Shown: positions 21,272-30,105, counted from the first letter of the stretch. The stretch: DNA of 35,856 nt from Lawsonella clevelandensis (GCF_003241315.1 NZ_QFOZ01000008.1:1-35856), one strand, 5' to 3'. The notes: a model not told the origin generated them from the sequence alone. Translations and numbers: made by a program.

Positions 21272-22618
21272 GTGTCATCACGCATAGCTGCCACCTGGAA
21301 GAATAAGGAACTTCGTCGGAAGGTTCTGTTCACCCTCGGCATTATTATTCTGTACCGCATTGGCGCCCAGATTCCGTCTCCCGGTGTGAACTACACTGCG
21401 GTTAAGGCAGCGCTTGACAATATGCAGTCAAATGACGGCTCTAATGGTGTTTACCAGCTCATTAACTTGTTCTCTGGTGGCGCGTTACTACAGTTGTCTA
21501 TCTTCGCTTTGGGCATTATGCCGTACATTACGGCATCAATTATTGTCCAGCTGTTGACTGTCGTTATTCCCCGTTTTGAAGAGTTAAAGAAGGAAGGCCA
21601 ATCTGGCCAGACAAAGCTGACGCAGTACACGCGTTACCTCACCGTCGCCCTTGCCCTCCTCCAGGCTGCTGGCGTGGTAGCTATGGCTGCAGCTGCTAAC
21701 TCTAATTTCCTCCAAGGCGTTGAAGTTTTTGATACAGAAGGTGGAGACGGACTCCAAATGCTGGAGATGGTCACCGCCATTCTAGTGATGACCGCTGGTG
21801 CAATTCTCCTCATGTGGTTGGGCGAATTGATCTCTGAGCGTGGTATCGGTAACGGCATGTCACTTCTCATCTTCGCCGGTATCGCGTCTCGTATGCCGGT
21901 GGAAGGTGCTTCTATTCTGCGCCAGTCCGGTGGCTTCCGTTTCGCCGGAGTTGTTGTTGCTGCTCTCGTTATTATTATCGCTGTGACGTTTGTTGAGCAG
22001 GGACAGCGTCGTATTCCAGTGCAGTACGCCAAGCGCATGGTTGGGCGCCGCATGTACGGTGGTGCTTCCACTTACCTTCCTCTCAAGGTCTGCCAGGCCG
22101 GCGTTATCCCCGTCATCTTCGCTTCCTCACTGATCTACGTTCCTGTTCTTATTACAGAAATTGTGCAGCAGTCGAAGGGGCCAGAGCATGCCGCTTCATG
22201 GTGGGATACACACGTTATGACGTGGTTGACGCAGCCTTCCACATGGCAGTACACGCTTCTCTACCTTGCTCTTATTATCTTCTTCTCCTACTTCTACGTG
22301 TCAGTGCAGTTTGATCCCACTGAGCAGGCAGACAATATGAAGAAGTATGGCGGATTCATTCCTGGTATTCGCCCTGGTCGTCCCACTGCGGAATACCTTG
22401 GTTTCGTTATGAACCGCCTACTCCTTGTCGGTTCCATTTACCTTGCCATTATCGCTATCTTGCCGAACCTCTTTATTAGCCTTGGTGCTGGTGCTTCTGG
22501 CCACAGCTTCCCGTTCGGTGGTACTGCTGTTCTAATTCTGGTCAGTGTTGGACTTGATACCATTAAGCAGCTGGAAAGCCAGCAGATGCAACGTAACTAT
22601 GAAGGATTCCTCAAGTGA
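21272..22618 (+). CDS. secY: preprotein translocase channel subunit SecY
   Basis: SecY forms the protein-conducting channel of the Sec translocon with SecE and SecG in the cytoplasmic membrane. 448 residues with about ten hydrophobic helices, the plug-region G-V-N-Y and F-S-G-G-A-L stretch, and the basic cytosolic loop with Q-Q-R-R-I-P-V-Q-Y-A-K-R near residue 245-260 that contacts SecA or the ribosome. GTG 21272 follows AGGAGG at 21262-21267. The adk start overlaps its stop by four bases. Confidence 0.97.
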   Translation: MSSRIAATWKNKELRRKVLFTLGIIILYRIGAQIPSPGVNYTAVKAALDNMQSNDGSNGVYQLINLFSGGALLQLSIFALGIMPYITASIIVQLLTVVIPRFEELKKEGQSGQTKLTQYTRYLTVALALLQAAGVVAMAAAANSNFLQGVEVFDTEGGDGLQMLEMVTAILVMTAGAILLMWLGELISERGIGNGMSLLIFAGIASRMPVEGASILRQSGGFRFAGVVVAALVIIIAVTFVEQGQRRIPVQYAKRMVGRRMYGGASTYLPLKVCQAGVIPVIFASSLIYVPVLITEIVQQSKGPEHAASWWDTHVMTWLTQPSTWQYTLLYLALIIFFSYFYVSVQFDPTEQADNMKKYGGFIPGIRPGRPTAEYLGFVMNRLLLVGSIYLAIIAILPNLFISLGAGASGHSFPFGGTAVLILVSVGLDTIKQLESQQMQRNYEGFLK

Positions 22619-23160
22619 GACTCGTACTTGTTGGCCCCCCCGGGGCAGGTAAAGGCACCCAGGCCGTACTTCTTTCCGAGAAACTTGGCATTCCCCACAT
22701 CTCTACTGGGGATCTGTTTCGTGCCAATATCGGCGAAGGTACAGAGCTGGGTCTAGAAGCGAAGAGCTATATGGATGCCGGTAATCTTGTCCCAACTGAG
22801 ATTACTAACCGTATGGTTGATGCGCGCTTAGATGACGCTGATGCCCAGAATGGTTTTCTTCTTGATGGTTTCCCCCGTTCGGTAGAGCAAGCTGATGCCC
22901 TTAAAGAAATGCTCGCCAAACGAGGCGTTAAACTCGATGCCGTCATCGAATTCCAAGTTGATGAAGATACTGTTGTCGAACGTATGCTTGCGCGCGGACG
23001 CGCGGATGATACTGAAGATGTCATTCGTAACCGCATGTCGGTGTACCGCCGTGAGACTGAGCCACTTATCGACTACTACAAAGATATCCTCCTCCCTATT
23101 AATGCTGTAGGTACGGTAGAAGAGATTCACGACCGTACTATGGCTGCTCTGCAGAAGTAG
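22615..23160 (+). CDS. adk: adenylate kinase
   Basis: Adk interconverts ATP + AMP and 2 ADP in the cytoplasm. 181 residues from GTG 22615: Walker A G-P-P-G-A-G-K-G-T (7-15), the AMP-binding S-T-G-D-L-F-R segment, the D-G-F-P-R motif, and a short LID between R-G-R-A-D-D and R-N-R-M-S-V-Y typical of Actinobacteria. Overlap with the secY stop (GTGA) implies coupling. map follows 18 bases downstream. Confidence 0.97.
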   Translation: MRLVLVGPPGAGKGTQAVLLSEKLGIPHISTGDLFRANIGEGTELGLEAKSYMDAGNLVPTEITNRMVDARLDDADAQNGFLLDGFPRSVEQADALKEMLAKRGVKLDAVIEFQVDEDTVVERMLARGRADDTEDVIRNRMSVYRRETEPLIDYYKDILLPINAVGTVEEIHDRTMAALQK

Positions 23161-23178
23161 TGGAGGAGTACCCACTTC

Positions 23179-23973
23179 ATGGGTCTTTTTACACGACATA
23201 TTGTTCCCACCCGGACCCCCGGTGAACTGGACGCTATGGAAGCTGCCGGCCGCATTGTCGGTAAAGCTCTGTTAGCTGTTCAGGCTGCCGCGGTTCCGGG
23301 TGTGAGCACTTTAGAGCTGGATACACTCGCTGAAAGTGTTATCCGCGATGCTGGCGCCGTTCCCTCCTTCAAAGGCTATGAGGGGTTTCCCGGCACGATA
23401 TGTGCTTCCCTCAATGAAGTTGTTGTGCACGGTATTCCTCGCGCAAATATCATTGTGAAAGAAGGAGATCTTCTTTCCGTAGACTGTGGCGCTATCCTGG
23501 ACGGCTGGCATGGGGACTCTGCTATCACCGTCGAGATCGGAAAAGTTGCCCCGGATGTTGCTGCCCTCAACGCTGCTACTAGGGAAGTATTAAACGCTGG
23601 AATTGCGCAGATGGTCCCAGGAAATCGCCTTGGCGATATTTCGCATGCCATTGAGAACGCCACGAAAAAAGCCTCCCGTCATTATGGTTACTCTTTCGCC
23701 ATTATCAAAGAGTTTGGTGGGCATGGCATAGGTCGTGAAATGCACATGGATCCATATCTTCCCAATGAAGGACGTGCGCATCGTGGCCCTTATATTGAGG
23801 AAGGCTCAGTCATGGCCATTGAGCCTATGCTGACCTTGGGGAGTCCCTGGACTGTTGAGTTGTCCGATCAGTGGACCACTATTACGGATGATGAATCCTG
23901 TGCGGCACATTGGGAACACACGGTTGCGGCAACCTCAGATGGGCCGCGCATTCTCACTGCGCGCGAACAGTAG
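23179..23973 (+). CDS. map: methionine aminopeptidase, type I
   Basis: Map removes the initiator methionine from nascent proteins after deformylation. 264 residues with the pita-bread fold. Metal and active-site residues are visible: V-V-H-G-I-P (His84), V-D-C-G (Asp102), H-G-D (Asp113), the F-G-G-H-G-I-G-R-E-M-H histidine, and two C-terminal glutamates in I-E-P-M and W-E-H-T-V. The N-terminal region is short, without an SH3-binding extension. The ATG at 23179 has a GGAGG site (23162-23166) about a dozen bases away. Confidence 0.95.
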   Translation: MGLFTRHIVPTRTPGELDAMEAAGRIVGKALLAVQAAAVPGVSTLELDTLAESVIRDAGAVPSFKGYEGFPGTICASLNEVVVHGIPRANIIVKEGDLLSVDCGAILDGWHGDSAITVEIGKVAPDVAALNAATREVLNAGIAQMVPGNRLGDISHAIENATKKASRHYGYSFAIIKEFGGHGIGREMHMDPYLPNEGRAHRGPYIEEGSVMAIEPMLTLGSPWTVELSDQWTTITDDESCAAHWEHTVAATSDGPRILTAREQ

Positions 23974-23974
23974 C

Positions 23975-23996
23975 AGATCCTATTTGTGCAGGATTT
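23975..23996 (+). terminator. weak hairpin after map
   Basis: Seven pairs (one G-U) join 23975-23981 to 23990-23996 around an eight-base loop, directly after the map stop. Without a U-tract its efficiency is doubtful. The rest of the spacer up to infA has no convincing promoter pair. Confidence 0.35.
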
Positions 23997-24166
23997 GCGG
24001 CATTTAGCTAGTAATGACTAGACTTGAACCACGGTACCTTTCTATAAGTGTGCCTAGAAACGGATCAGTAGCGCCTGCTGCACAATAGCTCATTCTCTTT
24101 CTAAAACTATGGGATTGGATGGGATTGATTGTGCAAGAGGTGATCCAAAAAGAATTGTCAACGAGA

Positions 24167-24183
24167 AGACCGGCTACCGGTCT
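24167..24183 (+). promoter_or_regulatory. hairpin before infA
   Basis: A perfect 7-bp stem (24167-24173 with 24177-24183) closes a three-base loop, 14 bases before the infA ATG. The purine run AGAGGA sits unusually close (about two bases) to the ATG, so the hairpin may shape initiation. Confidence 0.45.
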
Positions 24184-24197
24184 GGATAGTAGAGGAT

Positions 24198-24419
24198 ATG
24201 GCCAAGAAAGAGGGAGCCATCGAGGTTGAGGGCCGTGTTATCGAGCCTCTGCCGAATGCAATGTTTCGCATCGAGCTAGAGAACGGACATAAGGTGCTCG
24301 CCCACATCAGCGGAAAGATGCGTCAGCACTACATCCGTATTCTCCCCGAGGACCGTGTCGTCGTTGAACTGTCCCCGTACGATCTCACTCGTGGGCGAAT
24401 CGTTTACCGCTACAAGTAA
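24198..24419 (+). CDS. infA: translation initiation factor IF-1
   Basis: IF-1 binds the A site of the 30S subunit during initiation. The 73-residue product is a single S1/OB domain beginning M-A-K-K-E-G-A-I-E-V-E-G and ending G-R-I-V-Y-R-Y-K, the normal bacterial form. rpmJ (L36), which follows infA in many bacteria, is absent from the 152-base spacer before rpsM. Confidence 0.98.
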   Translation: MAKKEGAIEVEGRVIEPLPNAMFRIELENGHKVLAHISGKMRQHYIRILPEDRVVVELSPYDLTRGRIVYRYK

Positions 24420-24468
24420 GATATTCGCCTCCCACTGCCTTGTGAGTGTCTGTGGACTCTCGCAATAC

Positions 24469-24489
24469 CCTCGGCTGTGACGGCTGAGG
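24469..24489 (+). promoter_or_regulatory. hairpin between infA and rpsM
   Basis: Bases 24469-24476 pair with 24482-24489 (eight pairs including two G-U) around GTGAC. It is in the spacer that lacks rpmJ and could be a leader or processing element of the alpha operon. Confidence 0.35.
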
Positions 24490-24571
24490 CCTCGTCCATA
24501 CAAGAGACAATGTGTGGAATGCGGGGATGGAATGGGAGAAAACCGTCACTGTACTGGAAGGAAATGCCTCT

Positions 24572-24940
24572 ATGGCACGCCTTGCTGGTGTTGATCTTCC
24601 CCGCGAAAAGCGGATGGAGATCGCACTCACCTACATTTATGGCATTGGCCGGAAGTCCGCCAAGGATATCCTTGACGCCACCGGCATCAGCCCGGACCTT
24701 CGTTCCAAGGATCTGACCGATGATGATATCGCCAAACTGCGTGATCACATCGAGAACAACTACAAGGTAGAAGGTGACCTCCGTCGTGAGGTTCAGGCCG
24801 ACATCCGCCGCAAGATGGAAATCGGTTGCTACCAGGGCATGCGTCACCGTCGTGGCCTGCCTGTTCACGGTCAGCGCACCAAGACTAACGCCCGTACTCG
24901 TAAGGGCCCGAAGAAGACTATCGCCGGGAAGAAGAAGTAA
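24572..24940 (+). CDS. rpsM: 30S ribosomal protein S13
   Basis: S13 contacts P-site tRNA and bridges to the 50S subunit. From ATG 24572 the 122-residue protein starts M-A-R-L-A-G-V-D-L-P-R-E-K-R, with Y-G-I-G and R-G-L-P-V-H-G-Q-R-T-K-T-N-A-R-T signatures. A longer frame from 24512 is not conserved; GGAAGGA (24556-24562) is the ribosome-binding site. The stop overlaps rpsK by one base. Confidence 0.98.
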   Translation: MARLAGVDLPREKRMEIALTYIYGIGRKSAKDILDATGISPDLRSKDLTDDDIAKLRDHIENNYKVEGDLRREVQADIRRKMEIGCYQGMRHRRGLPVHGQRTKTNARTRKGPKKTIAGKKK

Positions 24941-25338
24941 TGCCTCCTAAGACTCGTACCGTTAAGGGCGGTCGCCGTCGCGAGAAGAAGAACGTTCAGC
25001 ACGGTGTCGCTCACATTAAGTCCACCTTCAACAACACCATCGTGTCTATCACCGACCCCTCCGGTGCTGTTATCTCCTGGGCCTCCTCAGGCCACGTGGG
25101 TTTCAAGGGCTCTCGTAAGTCCACCCCGTTCGCCGCTCAGCTGGCAGCCGAAAATGCTGCCCGCAAGGCTATGGATCAGGGCATGAAGAAGGTTGACGTC
25201 CTTGTTAAGGGTCCCGGTTCCGGCCGTGAGACCGCCATTCGCTCCCTCCAGGCTGCCGGCCTTGAGGTTGGCACGATTTCTGACGTGACCCCGCAGCCCC
25301 ACAATGGTTGCCGTCCGCCGAAGCGCCGCCGGGTCTAG
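24940..25338 (+). CDS. rpsK: 30S ribosomal protein S11
   Basis: S11 lies in the 30S platform next to the E site. 132 residues with the conserved H-I-K-S-T-F-N-N-T-I-V segment and G-C-R-P-P-K-R-R-R-V end. Overlaps rpsM by one base; rpsD follows 20 bases later. Confidence 0.98.
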   Translation: MPPKTRTVKGGRRREKKNVQHGVAHIKSTFNNTIVSITDPSGAVISWASSGHVGFKGSRKSTPFAAQLAAENAARKAMDQGMKKVDVLVKGPGSGRETAIRSLQAAGLEVGTISDVTPQPHNGCRPPKRRRV

Positions 25339-25358
25339 GAAAGGGAGATAGATAAATC

Positions 25359-25964
25359 ATGGCTCGTTATACCGGACCTATCACTAAAAAATCTCGCCGT
25401 CTCAAGGTAGATCTTGTCGGTGGAGATGTTGCATTCGAACGTCGCCCGTACGCCCCGGGTCAGCACGGACGTAACCGCGTCAAAGAATCTGAATACCTCG
25501 TTCAGCTTCAGGAAAAGCAGAAGGCCCGCTACACCTACGGCGTCCTCGAGCGTCAGTTCCGTCGCTACTACGAAGAAGCTAACCGTCGTCCCGGCAAGAC
25601 CGGTGAGAACCTCCTGCAGATTCTCGAGTCTCGCCTCGACAACGTTGTGTACCGCGCAGGTCTGGCTCGCACTCGCCGCCAGGCTCGCCAGCTGGTTAGC
25701 CACGGACACTTCCTGGTGAATGACCAGAAAGTGACTATCCCGAGCTACCGCGTATCCCAGTATGACATCATCGACGTGCGCCCCAAGTCACTAGAGATGC
25801 TGCCATTCCAGGATGCCTTGGATAACCTTGGAGACCGTACCGTTCCGGGTTGGCTACAGGTTGTTCCATCTAATCTCCGCATTCTCGTGCACCAGCTGCC
25901 TGAGCGTGCTCAGATTGATGTTCCCGTTCAGGAACAGCTCATCGTCGAGCTCTACTCGAAGTAA
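25359..25964 (+). CDS. rpsD: 30S ribosomal protein S4
   Basis: S4 nucleates 30S assembly and forms part of the mRNA entry; in E. coli it represses the alpha operon. 201 residues with the S4 RNA-binding region (L-E-S-R-L-D-N-V-V-Y-R) and the Y-R-R-Y-Y-E-E-A segment. It lacks the N-terminal zinc-binding cysteines, as is usual for the Cys-free form. AAGGGAG at 25341-25347 precedes ATG 25359. Confidence 0.98.
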   Translation: MARYTGPITKKSRRLKVDLVGGDVAFERRPYAPGQHGRNRVKESEYLVQLQEKQKARYTYGVLERQFRRYYEEANRRPGKTGENLLQILESRLDNVVYRAGLARTRRQARQLVSHGHFLVNDQKVTIPSYRVSQYDIIDVRPKSLEMLPFQDALDNLGDRTVPGWLQVVPSNLRILVHQLPERAQIDVPVQEQLIVELYSK

Positions 25965-26030
25965 TCTGATCGCATTAGTGATCATCCCTCAATGGGCGTC
26001 ATATAGCGGTCGCCCGTAAGGAGAAAACCC

Positions 26031-27056
26031 ATGCTGATCTCTCAGCGCCCCACCCTGCACGAGGAAGTCGTCAGTGAAAGCCGTTCACGCTTCACTATCG
26101 AGCCTCTTGAGCCTGGTTTCGGTTACACCATTGGTAACTCGCTACGCCGTGCACTGCTGTCCTCAATTCCGGGTGCAGCTATTACCTCTGTGCGCATTGA
26201 AGGTGTCCTTCACGAGTTCTCCACCATTACTGGTGTTACTGAAGACGTTACGGAAATTATTCTGAATCTGAAGCATCTCGTTGTGTCTTCGGAAGACGAT
26301 GAGCCCGTCACTATGTTCTTGCGTAAGCAGGGACCCGGTGAGGTCACGGGTGCGGATATTGTTCCTTCTGCTGGCGTCACCATCCATAATCCTGACCTCC
26401 ATATCGCCACTCTGTCTGAAAAGGGCAATCTGGATATGGAGCTGGTTGTCGAGCGTGGTCGCGGATACGTGCCCGCCCCCGACACCAAAGTACAGGGTAT
26501 CGAGATTGGTCGTATCCCCATGGACGCGATCTATTCTCCCGTGTTGAAGGTGTCCTACAAGGTAGAAGCCACCCGCGTTGAGCAGCGCACCGACTTCGAC
26601 AAACTGGTTATTGACGTAGAAACCAAGAATTCCATCGCTGCGCGCGATGCTCTTGCTTCCGCTGGTACCACTTTGGTTGAGCTCTTCGGTCTTTGCCGCG
26701 AACTCAATACTGAAGCCGAAGGCATTGAACTTGGGCCTTCCCCCGTTGAGCATGATCACATTGCTGCATACTCCATGCCGATCGATGATCTTGATCTCAC
26801 TGTCCGTTCCTACAACTGCCTGAAGCGCGAAGGCATCCACACTGTTGGTGAACTGGTTGCCCGTACGGAGTCCGATCTGTTGGATATTCGTAACTTCGGA
26901 CAGAAATCCATTGTGGAAGTTCAGCTTAAACTTGCTGAGCTGGGTCTCACCCTCAAGGATGCCGACCCCAATTTTGATGCCACAATGATGGACGGTTACG
27001 ACCAAGACGGCAACGGCTGGGGTACTGACACTTACTCCGAGACCGAACAGCTTTAG
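26031..27056 (+). CDS. rpoA: DNA-directed RNA polymerase alpha subunit
   Basis: RpoA dimerises to start RNA polymerase assembly; its C-terminal domain binds UP elements and activators. 341 residues: N-terminal domain with E-P-L-E-P-G-F-G-Y-T-I-G-N-S-L-R-R dimerisation motif, a linker near 230-250, and the C-terminal domain with V-R-S-Y-N-C-L-K-R-E-G-I and N-F-G-Q-K-S. The last 25 residues are an acidic, Asp/Gly-rich tail. AAGGAG lies at 26019-26024. Confidence 0.98.
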   Translation: MLISQRPTLHEEVVSESRSRFTIEPLEPGFGYTIGNSLRRALLSSIPGAAITSVRIEGVLHEFSTITGVTEDVTEIILNLKHLVVSSEDDEPVTMFLRKQGPGEVTGADIVPSAGVTIHNPDLHIATLSEKGNLDMELVVERGRGYVPAPDTKVQGIEIGRIPMDAIYSPVLKVSYKVEATRVEQRTDFDKLVIDVETKNSIAARDALASAGTTLVELFGLCRELNTEAEGIELGPSPVEHDHIAAYSMPIDDLDLTVRSYNCLKREGIHTVGELVARTESDLLDIRNFGQKSIVEVQLKLAELGLTLKDADPNFDATMMDGYDQDGNGWGTDTYSETEQL

Positions 27057-27085
27057 TCTCGCCAATCCCTTAACAGGAGAAAATC

Positions 27086-27790
27086 ATGCCAAAACCCAAG
27101 AAGGGTAACCGACTCGGCGGCTCGGCCTCCCACCAGGAAAAAATCCTGGCCAATATGGCCTCCCAGCTGTTCGAGCACGGTGCTATCACCACCACTGAGG
27201 CAAAGGCCAAGAGCCTTCGTCCCTACGCTGAAAAGCTCATCACCAAGGCCAAGGACGGCTCTCTCGCTGCCCGCCGTAATGCTGCTAAAGCCATCCGCAA
27301 CAAAGATGCGCTAGCCCAGCTTTTCGAAGAAATTGGCCCGATGTTTGCTGAGCGTGACGGTGGTTACACTCGCATCATCAAGCTCGAAAACCGCAAGGGT
27401 GACAATGCTCCTATGGCGCAGATCTCCCTCGTTACCGAGTCCACTGCCACTGCTGAAGCTTCCCGCGCTACCCGCGTTGCTGCCTCCAAGAAGGCCAGCG
27501 AGGATAAGGCTGCTAAGAAGGAAGCAGGTAAAACCGCTAAGGCAGAGTCTGCACACGATTCTGCTAAGGCTGCTGACTCCGATAATGATCTACCTGCAGG
27601 TGCACATGCACCGCTCGAGGATCCCAATGAGGCTCCGGAAGGCTTCCCTATTAAGGGCAACGCCAACTCCAAGAAGTATCACGTTCCGGGCTCCAGCTTC
27701 TACGATCGCACCGTTGCTCAGATTTGGTTTGCTACCGAAGAAGATGCAGAGGCTGCTGGCTACGAGAAGCCCAAGTCTCAGCAGAAGTAG
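27086..27790 (+). CDS. rplQ: 50S ribosomal protein L17 with a C-terminal 'sunset'-like domain
   Basis: Residues 1-117 are a normal L17, which lies near the tunnel exit (P-K-K-G-N-R-L-G-G-S-A-S-H start, L-R-P-Y-A-E-K-L-I-T and M-A-Q-I-S-L-V end). Residues ~118-185 are an Ala/Lys/Asp/Glu-rich linker. Residues 187-228 form a separate conserved-looking module: F-P-I-K-G-N-A-N-S-K-K-Y-H-V-P-G-S, then F-Y-D-R-T, W-F-A-T-E-E-D-A-E-A-A-G-Y. This matches, as I remember it, the pattern called the sunset domain, a short C-terminal module on varied actinobacterial proteins. The protein is 234 residues, about twice the core length. A strong terminator follows. Confidence 0.93.
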   Translation: MPKPKKGNRLGGSASHQEKILANMASQLFEHGAITTTEAKAKSLRPYAEKLITKAKDGSLAARRNAAKAIRNKDALAQLFEEIGPMFAERDGGYTRIIKLENRKGDNAPMAQISLVTESTATAEASRATRVAASKKASEDKAAKKEAGKTAKAESAHDSAKAADSDNDLPAGAHAPLEDPNEAPEGFPIKGNANSKKYHVPGSSFYDRTVAQIWFATEEDAEAAGYEKPKSQQK

Positions 27791-27839
27791 GATAAAACCT
27801 TTACGCGTGTGTAATTCGTAGATCCTACACACTAGAGCA

Positions 27840-27876
27840 AAAAGTGCCCCTGTTTTACGACAGGGGCACTTTTCTA
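27840..27876 (+). terminator. intrinsic terminator after rplQ
   Basis: A perfect 14-bp stem (27840-27853 with 27860-27873) with a six-base loop; the stem starts with AAAA and ends in TTTT followed by CTATG, so it may work in both directions. A second dyad, GTGTGTA with TACACAC, lies just upstream. Confidence 0.9.
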
Positions 27877-27914
27877 TGTAGGCTAACCACTACAGAGAAG
27901 AGCAAGGAGAAGAA

Positions 27915-28763
27915 ATGGACGAAACGATGCGGTTGCGTCTCGATATTGCTTATGACGGCACTGACTTCTCTGGTTGGGCACTACAACCTGCACAGCGAAC
28001 TGTATGTGGGGAGATAACAAGGGCATTGGAGCTTGTCTTACAAACGCCTCTTCGGTTGACTGTAGCTGGCCGTACAGATGCTGGGGTTCATGCTACGGGA
28101 CAGGTTGCGCATGTTGATATTCCTAAACAATGCCTAGATACTCGCTCTCTTAGTGGTGATCCACAGCGTCTTGTGCGACGTCTCGCACGTGTCCTGCCTC
28201 ATGATGTAACAGTCACTAATGTTTCAGAAGTCCCTCTAGCTTTTGACGCTCGTTTCTCAGCGCTTCGTCGGCATTATGTTTATCGCGTGGCCAATCAGCC
28301 TTTTGGAGAAAATCCTTTGCGGATAAGGGATACATCGTTTTGGCATCGTCCGCTTGACTGTGACCGTATGAACGCCGCTAGCCAGATGCTGGTGGGTCTG
28401 CACGATTTTTCCGCCTTTTGCCGCTTCAGAGAAGGATCAACTACTATTCGCGATCTGCAACGTTTCGATTGGCAATGGCGAAAGGAAACTCTTGGCCCGG
28501 TTCTTGAGGCTTACGTTACGGCGGATGCTTTCTGCTGGTCGATGGTACGCAGTCTGGTAGGAGCTATGTTCCTAGTGGGGGATGGGCGGAAACCTGTAGA
28601 ATGGCCGGCTAGTCTCTTAGGACCGGGAACGCGTAATCCATGTGTACCAGTTGCGGAAGCTCGTGGTCTTTGTCTTTACCGTGTGGACTATCCACAGGAC
28701 CGCGATTTAGAGTGTCGTCAGCAACAAACGCGGGGTATGCGGCAAGCATGCGAGTGTGATTGA
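27915..28763 (+). CDS. truA: tRNA pseudouridine synthase A
   Basis: TruA converts uridines 38-40 of the anticodon stem to pseudouridine. 282 residues with the L-D-I-A-Y-D-G-T-D-F-S-G-W-A start and catalytic G-R-T-D-A-G-V-H-A (Asp55). AAGGAG at 27904-27909 supports the ATG at 27915 over an in-frame ATG twelve bases later. truA beside rplQ and the ESX-4 locus is a conserved mycobacterial arrangement. It ends six bases from the convergent stop of the next gene. Confidence 0.96.
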   Translation: MDETMRLRLDIAYDGTDFSGWALQPAQRTVCGEITRALELVLQTPLRLTVAGRTDAGVHATGQVAHVDIPKQCLDTRSLSGDPQRLVRRLARVLPHDVTVTNVSEVPLAFDARFSALRRHYVYRVANQPFGENPLRIRDTSFWHRPLDCDRMNAASQMLVGLHDFSAFCRFREGSTTIRDLQRFDWQWRKETLGPVLEAYVTADAFCWSMVRSLVGAMFLVGDGRKPVEWPASLLGPGTRNPCVPVAEARGLCLYRVDYPQDRDLECRQQQTRGMRQACECD

Positions 28764-28769
28764 CGTTTC

Positions 28770-30014
28770 TCATTGGGGATGATCCGCTACGCAGCGGATG
28801 GGAAGAGTCTCACCATGCCTATGGAGTGTGCCTGTGTATTGCTCTATGTGGTGTTGTGGTGTCTCCGGCCAGTGACATTCCACTACATAGGTGGGGAAGA
28901 GAGTGGCGCATTGTGATACTTTTTCTGCGCGTGTCCATACCACTGTGCCCACTGATGAATAACGATTGAGGATGTCATAGGGTGGGGGTTCCGGGCAATC
29001 CCAGAAGAGTAATTGTCGAGGATAGTGATCCTCATGGGCCTCTTCTAAAAATGTTAGTTGTTGACGGCCGACATAGGTGCGTAATTTAATCCATGGTTCT
29101 GGTGTGTGCGTAACTACGTAAGCTCTTAGTCCCGCTGCGGCTGCGCGCAGGCAGGTGTTAAAAAGAAGCGGATGCCACGTGGCAGTAGTGTCGTCATAGG
29201 TGTGTAGCATCGCCATTCGGTTACCGAATTGGAGGTTTATGCTAGCAGGTTCTCCGCTGTCGGTGACGCCGATAAGAATACTGCTACATGGGGTGGGTAG
29301 TGCCCAGCTGCGGCACGGACAGTGATTCCTCATCAGTTGGTTCGACATAGTGAGGGGGTCACTCTGGTAGTTGGGGGCGCTACTGAAATCGTGGTAGGAG
29401 CATTCTGTGACCATAAAGCATTGAGAGACGTCATCCCACCATACTCGGTTGGTAATACGTAATTTTGTCGATTGAGTTGTTGTGGGGGCGCAGGATGCTA
29501 GCTGATATATCTCATTTTGCTGCGTCGGGGGATGGTGAAACGTGCTGACAGTTTCCCACTCACGCGCTGTTTGGAGCGTCTTTTCCCACAGGAGTGACGA
29601 TACATGCCAATGCGCATGTCGAGCCCAGGCGAGCACGCTTTGTTGATCGTCATGGATAGATTCTTGGAGAGCATCCATAGCTGCGGTATTGTCCGGTGCG
29701 TCCAAGAGGGGAGGACACCGGTAACTGACGGAGATCTGTACATCTTGGTCTTCCCACCGGAGTTGTGAATTAGTGGTGTTTCCTCCATAAAAAGTGCATC
29801 TGTACAGTGTTAAAACCGTCAATAGTGCATGAGGGTTATGTCGAAGAATGTGTTGTAGTTCAAGCGAAGCAGATTCGTTGAAACAGTATTCAGAAGTCGG
29901 TTGAAGCCGTAATGCCCATCCCAGACAAGAATTATTTTGGGGGACTGTGTTTGGGGTTTTTAATGCGCTATTAGCCGAGGTAGAAAGTGTATTTGAGATC
30001 TTCTGAGTAGTCAT
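28770..30014 (-). CDS. unrecognised protein of the type VII secretion locus
   Basis: A 414-residue product; ATG 30014 is chosen because AGGAAGG (30020-30026 on the plus strand as its complement) lies five bases upstream. A frame to 30089 has no such site. I see no signal peptide or clear transmembrane helix; the sequence is rich in Trp, His, Thr, Gln and Cys and poor in Lys. A mid-protein S-G-E-P-A-S-I-N-L segment and a C-terminal R-Q-L-L-F-W-D-C-P-E-P-P-P-Y region are the most structured parts. It lies where ESX-4 loci can carry accessory genes (EccE-like proteins or the Rv3446c family). It is divergent from eccB, with starts 92 bases apart, which suggests shared control. Function unknown. 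Confidence 0.6.
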   Translation of the reverse strand: MTTQKISNTLSTSANSALKTPNTVPQNNSCLGWALRLQPTSEYCFNESASLELQHILRHNPHALLTVLTLYRCTFYGGNTTNSQLRWEDQDVQISVSYRCPPLLDAPDNTAAMDALQESIHDDQQSVLAWARHAHWHVSSLLWEKTLQTAREWETVSTFHHPPTQQNEIYQLASCAPTTTQSTKLRITNRVWWDDVSQCFMVTECSYHDFSSAPNYQSDPLTMSNQLMRNHCPCRSWALPTPCSSILIGVTDSGEPASINLQFGNRMAMLHTYDDTTATWHPLLFNTCLRAAAAGLRAYVVTHTPEPWIKLRTYVGRQQLTFLEEAHEDHYPRQLLFWDCPEPPPYDILNRYSSVGTVVWTRAEKVSQCATLFPTYVVECHWPETPQHHIEQYTGTLHRHGETLPIRCVADHPQ

Positions 30015-30105
30015 ATCAGCCTTCCTATACGTAAAGTAGCAGTCCCTAAAGAACGCATTGGCTTGTATGGTACTGGTTGGCCACGACATATGGGAGAGCT
30101 ACTTT

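Noticed and set aside
26163..27065. 300-residue minus-strand frame across rpoA
   Set aside because: Shadow of the RNA polymerase alpha frame, which is fully conserved on the plus strand.
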